64,000 bases of DNA from Rhexocercosporidium sp. MPI-PUGE-AT-0058 (GCA_020746875.1 JAGTJL010000018.1:434001-498000); one strand, 5' to 3'. Counted from the first letter of the stretch, positions 44,451-55,501 are shown. Numbers and translations are program-made. Notes: generated by a model from the sequence alone, not told the origin.

Positions 44451-45400
44451 TCAGAACAACCCACCATTCCCCAACTCTTCGACAACTAAGTTCCCGTGCC
44501 CGAAGCCTTCATCCCCCAACTCCTTATTCGCCGATTCTACGCCAGACGTCATTATTATTGAGCAATTTAATATCACAGAGAATTCAAATTCCGGATTTGC
44601 AATTAGATCACAAACTCTATTCCGGGGCAGTGCCATGACGGATCCGGATAATGGAAAAGTTATCACTTTACTAAGTACTAAGTTAGAAGAGTTATAGGTT
44701 ATTTCTATATTCCACTCGAACAAAAAAAAACTTAAATTAAAATATAAGAAACTAAACGTTATCTGTAACCAACTAAGTTCCTCCCTCGTCGACCTTATAA
44801 TTACAATTTACTATTATAATTATAGCTACTCCTTAAGCTGCGACCCAAGACCGTTTTGTATACTGTCGTATAGCTTACCCTTCAAAATTATCGAGATCAC
44901 GAACGCCATTCGCTCTGAGTAGATGTTAAAGTTAGCAGGGAGATCGTCTTGCTTCGGTGTGCTAATAACTTTATAAATCGAAGCCTGCTTCGCAATACTC
45001 TCTGAAAAGAAGAGATTTGGTGTGAATGATGATTCCATTACTTCGGGGGAAACTAGGTCTATATAACTACTTTTAGGCGCCAAGCTATTTAGCTCTCGCA
45101 TCGACTATTTGCTCTCGCATCGGCTATTTGCTTTATATTGAAACTAGCTTTGTATCAAGACTAGCTTTATATTACCAGAGCTTCCGGGGTTTAAAACACG
45201 GAAGCTTAAGGCTTCTGAAAGCCACTGTTTTAGCCCTGAATAACCCTTTACCAGAAGCTTAAAGCTTCCGAGGTTCAAAGCACGGAAGCCGAGGCTTTAT
45301 GCGAAGCTGGAGCTTTATGCAAAGGTAGTTGAGTTATGGAAAGGTATGCTTTATACCGAATACGGTAATATGCTTAGTATAATCTTATAATAAGGAAGCG
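44451..45400 (-). mobile_element. Retroelement fragment: leader, gag start and further gag, not RIP-altered
   Basis: On the minus strand 45400-45102 is the leader shared with 7795-8099, then an ATG at 45101 opens 91 codons (RELNSLAPKSSYIDLVSPEV, then YSERMAFVISIILKGKLYD, the WxxxM-L-L-like start of Copia gag). A stop follows, and 44723-44451 is open again for 90 codons (VITFPLSGSVMALPRNRVCD). No LTR pair or pol was found near it, so it is truncated. Its base composition is near that of host genes. Confidence 0.55.
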
Positions 45401-46435
45401 AACCGTCAAACTTATAGGAATTCGCACCCTTATATATATTTTTATATTAAAAGTTTGTATATATTTTTCTACGATAAATTACATATCGGCTTCTTATTTA
45501 GCCGTCTTATCTAATTAAAGATATTTATTTAGCTCTTATTAATCAAAATCAAGTGGTTAAGGCTAGGGCCGTGTGTATAGCTTCATTTACTTTAATATAT
45601 TCTGAGACCCTGCGATTCCTGATTAAGATGCCGTGCATCTTGCTACAACTAGGAAGAAGAAACAGGCTATATATCGACGGTATTAGTTTCCAAAAACGGA
45701 TTGGGCTTAAATAAGTCACTAAGGCTTTATGCTGGTGTGGAATGTGTTAGCTTTGAATAGTCAAGCTGGCTTCGCCGATCAATCATGCAGTAGTGTAGAG
45801 AAGCAAGACATCGAAGTGGAATATTAATATCGTTTGGATCTGAATATTGCATACGAGCTTCGATGCTTTACAGCATTACCTTAACCAATTGGAGGTACCA
45901 ACAGCAGAGAGGGTATCACACCGAGACGTTCTAGTTTGGGAGCCGCAGAATCGATGCGCCGTGAACCCTTTCTCCACCAGGATCCTCATCCCCGAGGCGG
46001 CTGGCTGCCAATGATTGAACACCCCTGGATTCCCATGGTCGCCTCGTCAGTTCATAACGCGGGGAGAAACGATACATTGAATGGAGTATGAAGTTTCGTT
46101 GAAGTCTTTCTTAGCTTGTATGTAGGACCCTCATGGGCCTGTGGTTGGGGCGCATTCGTGGAAGCGATGTGGTTTCAATAGCTTGTACACAGAACTCTAA
46201 TTCCTACCAGTTGAGGTGAAAGAAGGGAGCTTGATGAGATGTCGCGATGCCTATACAGGAATGAAATGTGGTTAATTGATTCGCTTAGGGGACAGCCTAT
46301 GGAAAGACATGGGATGACATGGAATGACATGAAGTGATGTGAAATGGAATGAAATAGAATGATTGACCCCCACGAAACTTGGCCCGCATGACATATCGTC
46401 CGGTATGCCGCTCTCATCTAATCCGGACTATCCGG
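45401..46435. other. Intergenic, no gene seen
   Basis: AT-rich at the left, normal from about 45560. Short GACATG/GTGAA-type repeats appear at 46305-46350. Nothing coding recognised. Confidence 0.4.
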
Positions 46436-46510
46436 GTCTATATTTCACTTCACTTCATTTCATTTCACTTCACTTCACCTCCCTTCACTTCACTTTATTT
46501 CCTTTCAATT
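46436..46510 (+). repeat. Degenerate CTTCA/TTCAC microsatellite
   Basis: About 75 bases made of CACTT, CATTT and CACCT five-base units, just upstream of the ATG at 46569. The complementary motif occurs at 48779-48837. Confidence 0.75.
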
Positions 46511-46568
46511 CGTTCCATCACACACGGGACCAGTTTTCTACTACAAGAAAACATTCCACATCCTAAGT

Positions 46569-47398
46569 ATGGATCAGCCCATAGCTTCCGAGGCCGCGAG
46601 CTCCAACCCACAAGTCGACGAATTTCTGACCAAGATCGGTGAAAAGGTCAAGGAATTGAACACAAACGGTATTACACGTAGCGACCAAGAGATCTTGAAC
46701 CAACGTCTTAGCTTTAATTAGGCAAACGAGAAACCTGACGGCAAAAGAGGATCTGCAACTTTCTGGCGGACCACGCGGGCCCGTCGCGCATACACGGAAA
46801 TTCAGGACGCAAACGAACACCTATTCCTTGTTGTCGTATTGGTTATTCCACCAACGGAATGTGCGAAGACAAGTTTCGACAATATTCTGAACCGACTGAC
46901 TAGCCTCGAAAACTACGAACTATATTTCTTGAGCTTGAGTTCCGCATCCAAGAGATATTTCGAATCAACAGCCGTAGAACAAGGCTTTGCCGGCAGCCGT
47001 CGTTATCTTAGCTTTATGCAGGCTTTATTCCCTCAGAGTTTATGAAACCAATCTTTTAATAAGATATGAACTAATTTCAAACAGGAGAAGAACTCAGACG
47101 TGAGCAGGAAGCATTCATAAAGTAGAGAACTATATTGACCTCAAGTTCTGCAGAAATCCAGCTTGCGTACTCGGACATACCACTCGCAAACATTCCAAAA
47201 TTGTTCGAAATAATACGCAAAGGGATTGAAACCAGTCAGCAGTGGGCATTAGAAAGGGAACGAGAGAACAAAACCTCAAGCTTTATGACTGCCCTAATAC
47301 CTACTGGCGACAAAGACGGTTGCTTCACTATCACGATCGGTCGCGAAGATATGATGCGAAGTCTCCGTGAACTCGACCTCACACAGCTTAAGCTCTAG
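46569..47398 (+). pseudogene. Unrecognised gene with two in-frame TAG codons
   Basis: ATG at 46569 opens DQPIASEAASSNPQVDEFLT, VKELNTNGITRSDQEILNQR. A TAG at 46719 interrupts; the same frame goes on (GSATFWRTTRARRAYTEIQD, then NILNRLTSLENYELYFLSLS). A likely 47-bp intron (47038-47084, GTTTAT...AACAG) leads to REELRREQEAFIK, a second TAG at 47123, then AYSDIPLANIPKLFEIIRKG and an end at 47398. Both stops could be CAG changed to TAG. About 260 residues if restored in thought; charged and helical, no family recognised. Confidence 0.5.
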
Positions 47399-47600
47399 TG
47401 AATTTAAACGTACAACTACCCAGCACTTCGCAATAATGCCCCGAGGGTACGTAAAATGACCTTTCCGTATTGCTAGCCCATCCTTCTTCGAGAATCGAGA
47501 CCCAGTCCTGTTTACGAACTCGCACAAATCCATGTCTGAAGGTTATCCATTTTGCCGTCGCCTCACCCTCGTATAACCCATCAGCTCGTTTCCACATATC
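47388..47600 (-). other. Possible small protein-coding exon
   Basis: Minus-strand frame reading YDMWKRADGLYEGEATAKWI, then RKQDWVSILEEGWASNTERS, then PSGHYCEVLGSCTFKF. Residue pattern is protein-like, and the right end follows an ACAG that could be a splice acceptor, but no upstream exon was found and it overlaps the end of the preceding pseudogene. Confidence 0.3.
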
Positions 47601-47621
47601 ATAACCTGTCTGATTTTGCAA

Positions 47622-48561
47622 TATGAGTTAGCAGTGAAAGATAGTTTCAGGACTTAAGGCTCATCTGACTAGTGCTCCGGTGTCTTGTTCCTTCGCTTGC
47701 CCCTTTCCTTGCCCCTCTCCTTGCCCCTCTGCTTTTGCTCCCTCCTGCTCCGTCATGGCCTGTGGCCTCGGGCCTCGTAATCACCCTGTTAAAGGTTGCG
47801 TGCGGGATGAGGCGTGCCGTCGACTAAAGTAATGTCCCATAGATGGAACACGCCGAGGAGATGGTGTATCGACGGGATGCAAGTCGAACCCCGTCTGGAG
47901 AGCGCAGTTGTCTATCGTTGCTCGTCGAAGTAAAGTAGAGGGTGCGACCGTGGATATATGTTGAGGCTCACGGCTGAGAGATGGTCGAAGATAATAATGC
48001 GTTGACTAGTAGCTAGTTATCAGTAGCTACCCGTGCAGCGGGTGAGAGGGCTCACTTGGTGTTCCGTCGGGAGATTGAAGAATGACGTTGCTGATGTGCG
48101 CGAAAGCCAAAGTAAAACGTGAAGGTGAAGTTGAGTCTTTAAAAGTCAGATGCGCTCTCTGAGCCTTTGACAGATTATGCCAACTGCAATGTGTGGAATA
48201 GGGTCAAGGCGCACGGCGCAAAGAGAGAAGTATATCGCCAGGCGAAGTGTTGATGGAAGCCGGGAAATAGGGCGCAACGGCTGCCACTGAGTGCAGGGTG
48301 GGATGAAGTCTATTGGCGCAGCTGGGGGGAGCTGGTAGGGCAGAACAACTGAATCATCGTTGTCGAAAGAAACAACCTTGGCTGGTGTCTGATCTCTTGC
48401 TTGCAGTTCGAGAGGTTGAGGGAAGAAATTGTGGTTTGCGGGACTTTGCAAGTGGTGGGGTTCGATGCCATGTGATCCGATACTGACCTGAAGAGCAGGT
48501 CCAATCGTTTCCTTTTCACGCCATCAAAACCTTGTCCTGCCACGACCAGATGTGGTGAAAT
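47622..48561. other. Intergenic; CT-rich tract and weak minus-strand ORFs
   Basis: A TTGCCCCT tandem tract lies at 47695-47735. Minus-strand ORFs at 48146-48600 overlap each other in two frames, with a possible GTCAGT donor near 48489, but neither has a motif. Unresolved. Confidence 0.35.
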
Positions 48562-48725
48562 GTACGAAAGGGGGTTTCCAGTGGGTCTCGTACACCCCAA
48601 GTATTCTGCCTTAACATTTGAAGAAATTTATGGAGAAAATTCTAGAATTTTAGATTGTTGATTGGAAGAATAACCTTACTGCCTTACAAGGGTGTACGAG
48701 ACCCACTAAAAACCCCCTTTCGTAC
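48562..48725. mobile_element. MITE with 37-bp terminal inverted repeats
   Basis: Left arm 48562-48598 (GTACGAAAGGGGGTTTCCAG...) and right arm 48689-48725 are inverted copies with about three differences. Read with TA as the duplicated target, the element starts CGAAAGGGGGTTT and is about 160 bp, with an AT-rich 90-bp centre and no ORF. TA duplications are typical of the Tc1/mariner superfamily. Confidence 0.7.
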
Positions 48726-48778
48726 TGTGAGACTCATGATTGAAACGATAGCGCTGCACTCGAACCTTAGATATACGC

Positions 48779-48837
48779 CACGTGAAGTGAAGTGAAATGG
48801 AATGAAGTGAAGTGAAGTAAAATGAAGTGGTGAAGGC
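48779..48837 (-). repeat. Degenerate GTGAA/ATGAA microsatellite
   Basis: About 59 bases of GTGAA, ATGGA and ATGAA five-base units, the reverse complement type of the tract at 46436. Confidence 0.75.
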
Positions 48838-49081
48838 TAGTAGATCTCATTCGTGGAACAGCGTGGCCCAGTGGGTCCCATCGAGATCCTCGTGAAGCAG
48901 GCCGATAAGCCATGAGCGACGAAGATATCATCCGCAGCTCCCGTGACTGGCGTGGATATGTGTATATTAGCCCGCATTTGGACGCATATTTTGGTCTTCC
49001 CTTAGATAGAAAAAGAGATATTCCTGAATATCTACCAAATTCCAAAACCGCTTACTCCACGTATTCCTAATTCATCTAGTC

Positions 49082-49973
49082 ATGACAACAACTATCGACA
49101 AACTCCTTAACGATGGGCGTGTTGTGACTCAGGCCCGAGTGGTCGTTCACACTACAGGTCCACTTGGTCCAAACACCCCAATGAGCGACAATCACTGGTC
49201 TATCTACTTGCTTCTAGCAGCTGGTGGTTCTCTCCGCTTGAACATGAGGGCAGATTGGGACGAAGCCGCCGGAGCATGGGACACAACAGGAATACTCGAT
49301 TGCTTAACACATACATACATCCAGACAAATTCTTGTATCGAGTACTGGGACTACTCGGTTCCAGATATTTCTATTGGTCAGATTTGTACTCTTCTTTGGA
49401 ACAAAGAACGCGATGCGTATGAGATGTCAGGGGGGGATCAGGCTGCCGCTACTGGGTGTAAGTATCTCTATGCTCAAAGTAACATCTGCTAAATTTACTT
49501 TAAGTTATTCTATTATCTGGCTTCTTGAGGATAATCAATATGCTTCAGTTGGTTCCGCCAACAATTTGTGGCCCAATTTGCTCTTCAGGTACTCTAAATC
49601 TGGGGAAAAAAGAGTCTTACCAATGGTCGAGGGAAACTTCTATGAGACTGGTCGATTTGCAGAATCAAGCACCCAAAACACTACGACGGCCACACCACCT
49701 GCCATTGCACCGCCTGTAGCTACTAGCTCATCGCCTACAGCTTACAAATATTCACTTCCTACTACCTCAGCGACAGTACCGTCTGGATCGTCTGAGGCCG
49801 CGCAGCCATACTATTTTGTTGAAAACGGGACGTATTACTACTGGGATACTCAAAATACCATCCAAGTAGATCGTCCAAAGGATGTATGGGTCCAAAATGA
49901 GAAGGGGTGGTCGGAAACCAACAGGACGCAATTCTGGCGATACTGGGATGGAAAGAATACTTTTTATAAATGA
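49082..49973 (+). CDS. DUF7770-like protein with Ser/Thr/Pro-rich linker
   Basis: Exon 1 from ATG 49082 reads KLLNDGRVVTQARVVVHTTG, then NHWSIYLLLAAGGSLRLNMR, then SCIEYWDYSVPDISIGQICT and a GCKYL end, matching what I recall of fungal DUF7770 (HWSI-L-L, S-RLNM, then GGG-GCRYW). Exon 2 in another frame reads YSIIWLLEDNQYASVGSANN, then LPMVEGNFYETGRF, also in the family pattern. A GT-AG intron fits best at 49456-49504 (49 bp), giving 280 residues; the GTAAGT at 49458 is the better donor but breaks the frame. After the domain, residues about 185-235 are Thr/Ser/Pro-rich, then an aromatic tail (ENGTYYYWDTQN, FWRYWDGKN). Function unknown. Confidence 0.65.
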
Positions 49974-50216
49974 ATACAGGGAGTTCGTTTGGGTATTCTT
50001 CAAGGTTCTACTAATTAAACTCGATGAAGTCTTTACATCTGTTTGACCGGCGCTGTGGGATGGATAGAGAGGTAGTATCTATGATCTTCTACACGCACAG
50101 TTTGCTCGTCTCATCATGCCTTATCCTCCAATCGGGCTTTGTGCACGTATGCGGCCGCTAGCATAAAGACTAGAGTCTTGGCACTCACCTCATTCATTTT
50201 CCCTTATAATCTTCCA

Positions 50217-50286
50217 CCTTCTCCCACCACCTCCCATCTCCCACCATCTCCCACCATCTCCCGCCATCTGTCACCATCTATCATCG
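50217..50286 (+). repeat. CTCCCACCAT-type short tandem repeat
   Basis: Six to seven imperfect ten-base units (CTCCCACCAT, CTCCCGCCAT, CTGTCACCAT), in the leader of the APH-like gene, making a CT-rich leader tract. Confidence 0.8.
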
Positions 50287-50340
50287 TTCCTCCTCTCCTC
50301 AGCTCCTCTGCTCCTCGGCCCTTCACTACCTCACCCCATT

Positions 50341-51120
50341 ATGGCTTCTTTTGACCTTGATCACAAAACCGCAAGTAATGATGAAATAGCTGCCTACTGT
50401 TCAAATCCAAACCATACATCTCTCAGCGAAGCTTGTTATGATAACCATGTTGTCAAGTTATCTGAAGGAGCAGTAGTAAAGTTTGGTATAGGCGTCAAGG
50501 AAGAGGAGGCAAAAAGTCTTAGGCGAGCCTACGAACTAGTTGATCATGATATCGTTCGTATTCCATTTGTTTATCGTTTTTTCATCAAAGCACAACAAGG
50601 TTATATTGTTATGGAGTACATGCAGGGAAGAGTCATCAAGTCTGTTGAAGACCATGTTCTGATAGACAGAATCGCCGATATTGTTGCCTATCTTACGACT
50701 ATACGCGGTTCTATACCTGGTCCACTTGGTGGTGGAGTGTCAAGTGGTATCCTTTGGTCTGAACACAGTGAAGAACCCCTCCTTCATACTGTTGAGGAGA
50801 TGGAAAGTTGGTTCAATAGGAGATTACGGAAACAGGATCCTAAACTAAGATTCAATGAATCTGTGTTGGTTTTGTGTCATCTTGATATAGCTCCTCGAAA
50901 CTTCCTTTTACTCGAGGATGATTCTATCTGTCTTCTTGATTGGGCCTCTGCTGGGTTTTATCCAAGAGTTTTCGAAGAATGTGTAATAAGAATTACACGT
51001 GGGTTGAGGGATTCTTTCAATGAAGATGCCCTAAAGCTGAGGGATTTGACGGAAAAGGAGGAAGTTCAGATAAATTCAATGATGCAAGCTTACTACAACA
51101 GTGTGCGATTTTACTTGTAA
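50341..51120 (+). CDS. APH-like phosphotransferase (protein-kinase fold)
   Basis: Single-exon frame of 259 residues with an ATG after a CT-rich leader. The kinase-like fold is visible in order: VVKFG with Lys47, an E near 56, hinge MEYM at 91-94, catalytic loop LCHLDIAPRNFLL with His180, Asp182 and Asn187, and the metal-binding LLDWASAGFYP with Asp200. This is the aminoglycoside phosphotransferase/choline kinase pattern (PF01636). Fungal members are numerous and their substrates unknown; drug resistance should not be assumed. The length is at the low end, lacking a long C-terminal helical part. All catalytic residues are present, so it may be active. Confidence 0.85.
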   Translation: MASFDLDHKTASNDEIAAYCSNPNHTSLSEACYDNHVVKLSEGAVVKFGIGVKEEEAKSLRRAYELVDHDIVRIPFVYRFFIKAQQGYIVMEYMQGRVIKSVEDHVLIDRIADIVAYLTTIRGSIPGPLGGGVSSGILWSEHSEEPLLHTVEEMESWFNRRLRKQDPKLRFNESVLVLCHLDIAPRNFLLLEDDSICLLDWASAGFYPRVFEECVIRITRGLRDSFNEDALKLRDLTEKEEVQINSMMQAYYNSVRFYL

Positions 51121-51228
51121 GCACGAATCCTTCTACTCGAAAAAAATTCCTCACCATATCTATAGCAAACCTAAACAGACATCACACGCCGCCCTAGACC
51201 TGGGGCACAACGACGACAATCCTGTCGA

Positions 51229-51681
51229 TGATTGAAGAAAAATCTTCGGGTGGCGTGTACGGCTTCGCGTTCCACCGGACAACTCCTCCCATGCAGTCAC
51301 ACCTTGGTTGTTTCCCTAGTATGGCTTCTTCACAACATTCACAGCCACGGCTTCGAGACTCTAGATGACGACGACAACATACTCAAATCGAAGATCCTCG
51401 TATCCGTAATTCACAAGAGAGGTATCGAAATGCACGAGCGTACTTGTGCGTATCTGAGTTTATGTATCTGTACCTGGGAAGAGCGCATGCTCCGGCGTGT
51501 ATTTCGAGCAGAATCACAGCTGGAGAAGGATATGAACATAACGGCATTAGCCTTTGAGGACAAGAACTTCATAGATTTTAAGAAGAGGTTCCTAGGACGG
51601 GATGGCAAATGCTCGTGTCTACCTACATTGGCGTTTCCATTGTTGGAGGACCAAATGATGAATTCGCCACACCCGGTTTAA
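51229..51681 (+). pseudogene. Possible decayed gene, two frames
   Basis: ATG at 51229 opens IEEKSSGGVYGFAFHRTTPP and stops near 51370; coding character then continues in the other frame to 51681 (ILKSKILVSVIHKRGIEMHE, then DMNITALAFEDKNFIDFKKR). No family recognised and no clear intron at the change. Low certainty. Confidence 0.3.
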
Positions 51682-51835
51682 CTGCTTTCTTCGCGGAGTG
51701 ATGTTTAACAAGTGAGGCGGGATCGATGGACAAGACGACGAGGGAAAGATTTCTTCCGGTGGCAGACTGTGCAAAGTTTTGAGCATGTATTTACATGAAT
51801 GGACCGGGGGAAAACTGAATGAATAACTGAACTAA

Positions 51836-52432
51836 ATGGCTGACACGAGAAAGTTTACAAAATCTCGTTTCACTATCCTACCACCGCCTCCACATTTGAC
51901 CATCAACGCAACGTCGTCCTTTTTCTCTTGGGCTCAAGAGCGAGTAAAAGGAACTGCTGCGCACTGGTACATTTTTGAGGCAGGTTTCTGTGGTCAGGGC
52001 AAAGGAGCGATACTTCCCCTCCAGAAGCGGTACGGGCGTATCGAATTGGGCAAAACATCCAGATACTTGTCGAAGCTACACGATAGCTCAAGAAGATGCT
52101 GTCTAGGATGGAGTACTGTAATTTCGCTGCACCAGAAATTCTGGCGCAACTGAATCGTAGAGACAAAGTTCTGCTATCTTGCACAACCGTGGTCGTTGGG
52201 CAAGACTTCGCTACTCTGGCCGACTTTCAGAACCCTGGCGATTGGGCGAAAGAGGAGAGGGACTATTTCTGTCTCAAATTCTCTGGTTTCGTTCGTGGAT
52301 CTTGGACTATGAGGGATATTCTCGGTAGATGGGAGGAATTCTTTAAGGTTAGTTAATAGAATGCACAAACTACCGTGTAGAGCTAATATCGACTGATCTT
52401 AGGACCTTACTGACAAGATCGAGGTGTGGTAA
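51836..52432 (+). pseudogene. Unrecognised gene, one frameshift and one nonsense codon
   Basis: ATG 51836 opens ADTRKFTKSRFTILPPPPHL and FFSWAQERVKGTAAHWY. Between about 51985 and 52030 the coding frame changes. The later frame reads AYRIGQNIQILVEATR, a TAG at 52084, then LKKMLSRMEYCNFAAPEILA, LLSCTTVVVGQDFATLADFQ and RDILGRWEEFF. A 55-bp intron (52348-52402, AAG-GTTAGT...CTTAG) leads to DLTDKIEVW and a TAA at 52430. The intact splice signals argue for recent decay. No family recognised. Confidence 0.5.
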
Positions 52433-53389
52433 TAGCCTAAGGCCTGCTGTACGAAGGTGTGGAAGGCGGGCTGTGACTTCTGCGATTATTCGCAAATTTT
52501 GAAGGACCTTGCCCACAAACATAAATATCGTCTTTGTGAAGCGGACGACTCGTAAGAAAACAGAAAAGATATTGCTACCTTTTCTCTCTTGCCCAAAGAA
52601 CTTCAATATCAAATTTGAGAGGAATCTTTTTCTTAACAACGAATCTTCGACGATGATACGCTTAGACTTCTCAACCCTCAAGACCGCATCATGTACTCTT
52701 ACCTGACTCCTTACGCACTATTCGTTTGTCGTGACTCACGAGAATACGCCTAGCGGCGACTCCGTTGCTCCCAGCCATGGTCAGATGAGCCCAGACGGCG
52801 TGTAATCTATTTTCAAACCGGAGTGTGATGTCGTGTTTATCAGCTGACACAGTTACCATGGCGGCGAGTTGACGGCTAATGCTTGTTCGGCTGTATCAAC
52901 ATAATTGCAGATATCAGTCTAAAGGAGCTGACCAGCGACATAGGATACGGGCTTAGAAGTATAAGCTTCCATGAAAGGTTTTTTAACCTCTAAAAGGTGA
53001 TTGTGATCGACCGCCACTAGAACTTGCATAAAGAAGTTCTCCGGAATAAGTAGACTGAAGAGAAGTGGAAAGAAGAGTCAAATGCAAATCAGAACGACTG
53101 GGACCGAGACTGGAAAGCTAGAAAGAAGCTTTTTAAGGAAAAAGGCATTTGGATCGAGAGACCGTCAGATAAACCCGAGAAGAATAAGGACATGAAAAGA
53201 TATATTAAAAGCTTCTAAGTATGCCCCGTCACCCCGGGGTGTCCGGCGGGGGATATTCCAGCTAAACCAGGACGCTTATAAGGAAAAGGGAGTAGGCAGG
53301 GTGATTAATAAGTGATAAGGAATAGGAATAGAATTCTCAAGGTAGCAGGTAAGCGATATAATAGTGGCCGAATGAAAACAATGTTTGAT
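52433..53389. other. Intergenic with a possible decayed coding tail
   Basis: 53055-53215 can be read on the plus strand as EEKWKEESNANQNDWDRDWK and GIWIERPSDKPEKNKDMKRY ending in TAA, a charged coding-like remnant without start. The rest shows nothing. Confidence 0.35.
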
Positions 53390-53394
53390 TTGCA

Positions 53395-53714
53395 GGTGAG
53401 AATAGGCGAGCCAATCAGGAATGAGGAAGCGCAGTAGGTGAGGACACGTGATCAAAGAGAGAGAATTGCTTTGCTTGCTTGCTTGCTTGCTTGAAGAGCT
53501 AGAAGAGCTCTTCGGTAGTTATATACAAAATAATAGCTTCTCTAGAAGCTTCTACGACTACGTAACTGATTACGTAGCTTATACGAGCTACGTAATTGAA
53601 TACGAGCGTAATTTCCCGGAATACGAAGGTAATTTCCGGGCCGCGTAAGCAGTGGAAACTCCTTCGGCTATTCCAGGGTAGAATCGGCACGAGTTACCGA
53701 AGTCAAATCCAACA
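53395..53714. repeat. Solo LTR of family L320 with TTGCA duplication
   Basis: 320 bp matching 16523-16843. Ends GGTGAGAATAGG and AATCCAACA; flanked on both sides by TTGCA (53390-53394, 53715-53719). No internal region attached. The copy has a GCTT tandem run near 53468 that differs between copies. Contains a 66-codon open frame shared with the first copy. Confidence 0.8.
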
Positions 53715-53719
53715 TTGCA

Positions 53720-55501
53720 AGAAATTACAGTAGAACGATGAATATATTAATGTTTCAGCGAAGGCCCTAACGTACGCCTCGTCGCATTATAGCGTGTGTG
53801 CATATCTAGAGTCGTATCAGCGCTATAGATCTATTCTAAGGGTTACTATGCTAGTAAGCGCAAGTAATCCACGGTGTCCGCTTCCCGGCCCCGCTCGACC
53901 CCATCGTCGCTGGCGATATCACGATCGCCGTCGCTTAACTACCAGCCAAATGGCTGATTAAAGGCTTACTTCCCTGCGACGTAAGCGCGTCGGCACACGC
54001 AGTTCTGGCTTCATAAGTCGATTTGGCTTAGAACAGCTGTGGTCACGGCATGCCTCCGCAGCAGATAACAAGGATAGAAACCTTAAAGCCGAGCTTGAAC
54101 GTAAGTGAACAAGGCATAGATTTTTAAATATAAGTAAAGATGCTCAGAGCTGCCGTAAAATACTTTAAACTATAATATCGCCAGAGCGCAGTATTATTTA
54201 TTAAATATAATCGAATAGCGCACTTAAATAATTCTTATACTCCGGCCAAGAAAATCCTTATAAATCGCTTTTTATAAATAACCGTACTTTCTTATTAAAA
54301 GTATTACATCTTCTTCTTATAATTAAGGAGCCCGGCTCTTCTTTAATTTTAGCGGTATCTAAAGTATTTTAAAATATATAATAACTTTATAATTATTTTT
54401 TAATATTATAAGATTAAACGATATATAAACGTACTTCGAAATTAATAATAGTTTAAATTTAAGATTATATATTATATTATCTTTAATTTTAGTGTATTTT
54501 AAGAAGCTTTAAAATAGTTATTACCGATGCTCAGTAACTAATATCGCCTTTAATGCCTCGGACCCGCTTCGGAAGGTCGCGAGGCATATTAATAATTATT
54601 AATAATAAAAGTCGACTAATATTAGTAATTAACTTAAAGTTACGCGTTATTAATTTTAAGTATATCGGTCGATAACGTAATAAAAAGGCTATTTTATTTA
54701 ATATAAACTTTTAAAGCGTGCCTTCGAGAGGTAGTTAAAATCATAATAAATGCTAAGCGTAGCTTTCGTTTTTTTATAAGTCGTAGGTCCTCGTCGCTTA
54801 TATCGTTAGCGTTATAATTATTATTAATATTCGCGGAATAATAAGTATCGCTATTAATATCTTTATATATATCTTAATACCCTCGCTTTAATATTATAAG
54901 GTTGCCCCCCAGGATAAAGTCGGCTAATGTAAATAAGTAAGTAAGAAGAATATTACGTTATACTTCGCTTAAAAGACGAGGACAAGACCTTATTCGAAAT
55001 ATATTCCGTTAATAACTTATTTCTTAAGATTTTTAAAATCAAAGCATTTATAAAATAAGTAATTACTTTTAAACTTAGCGATTAATATAAGATTATGTAA
55101 AATTCTTAATTAATCTTTAATAATTTAAATACGGAGTTCATCGGCTAAGTATTTAAATATTTTCTTGCTTTTACTTCTCTCGTTTAAACGTATATAATAA
55201 ACTCGATTAATATCCTTTTCTATTAATAAGACCGAGTCTTATAAAGATTATTTATAAGACAGCCGTAATATTAATATTCGTATATCTTTCTTATTAAATT
55301 AAGAATCGAATTTATTTAACCGATTCTTTTATACGATTTAGTATTAAGCCGTTTTTATTTAGCGTTTAATAAAAAATTAAGTGCGTATTTTACGTAATCG
55401 AAAACGGTATTTGTTTAAGATCTTAAGTTCTGCGGCTAATAAAATCCCGGTAATCTCCTTATCTTTTAAGTCGTCCGCGTTAATAACTTCGATTAAGTCT
55501 T
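53720..55501. other. GC-normal then AT-rich decayed repeat DNA
   Basis: 53720-54120 has normal composition and no gene. From 54130 the sequence is AT-rich with stops in all frames. The minus strand of 55500-55410 reads DLIEVINADDLKDKEITGIL and a coding-like signal continues weakly leftwards, so an old minus-strand ORF is possible. No element type assigned. Confidence 0.4.

Noticed and set aside
48446..48475. GGTTCGATGCC resembling a tRNA B box
   Set aside because: The bases around it do not form a T-arm stem, and no A box or acceptor stem is present.
50341..51120. Antibiotic resistance gene
   Set aside because: The APH fold is widespread in fungi with other or unknown substrates; nothing in the sequence shows aminoglycoside specificity.
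24700..53700. Secondary-metabolite or defence gene cluster
   Set aside because: No polyketide synthase, NRPS, terpene synthase, cluster regulator or recognised defence module; the genes belong to unrelated families.
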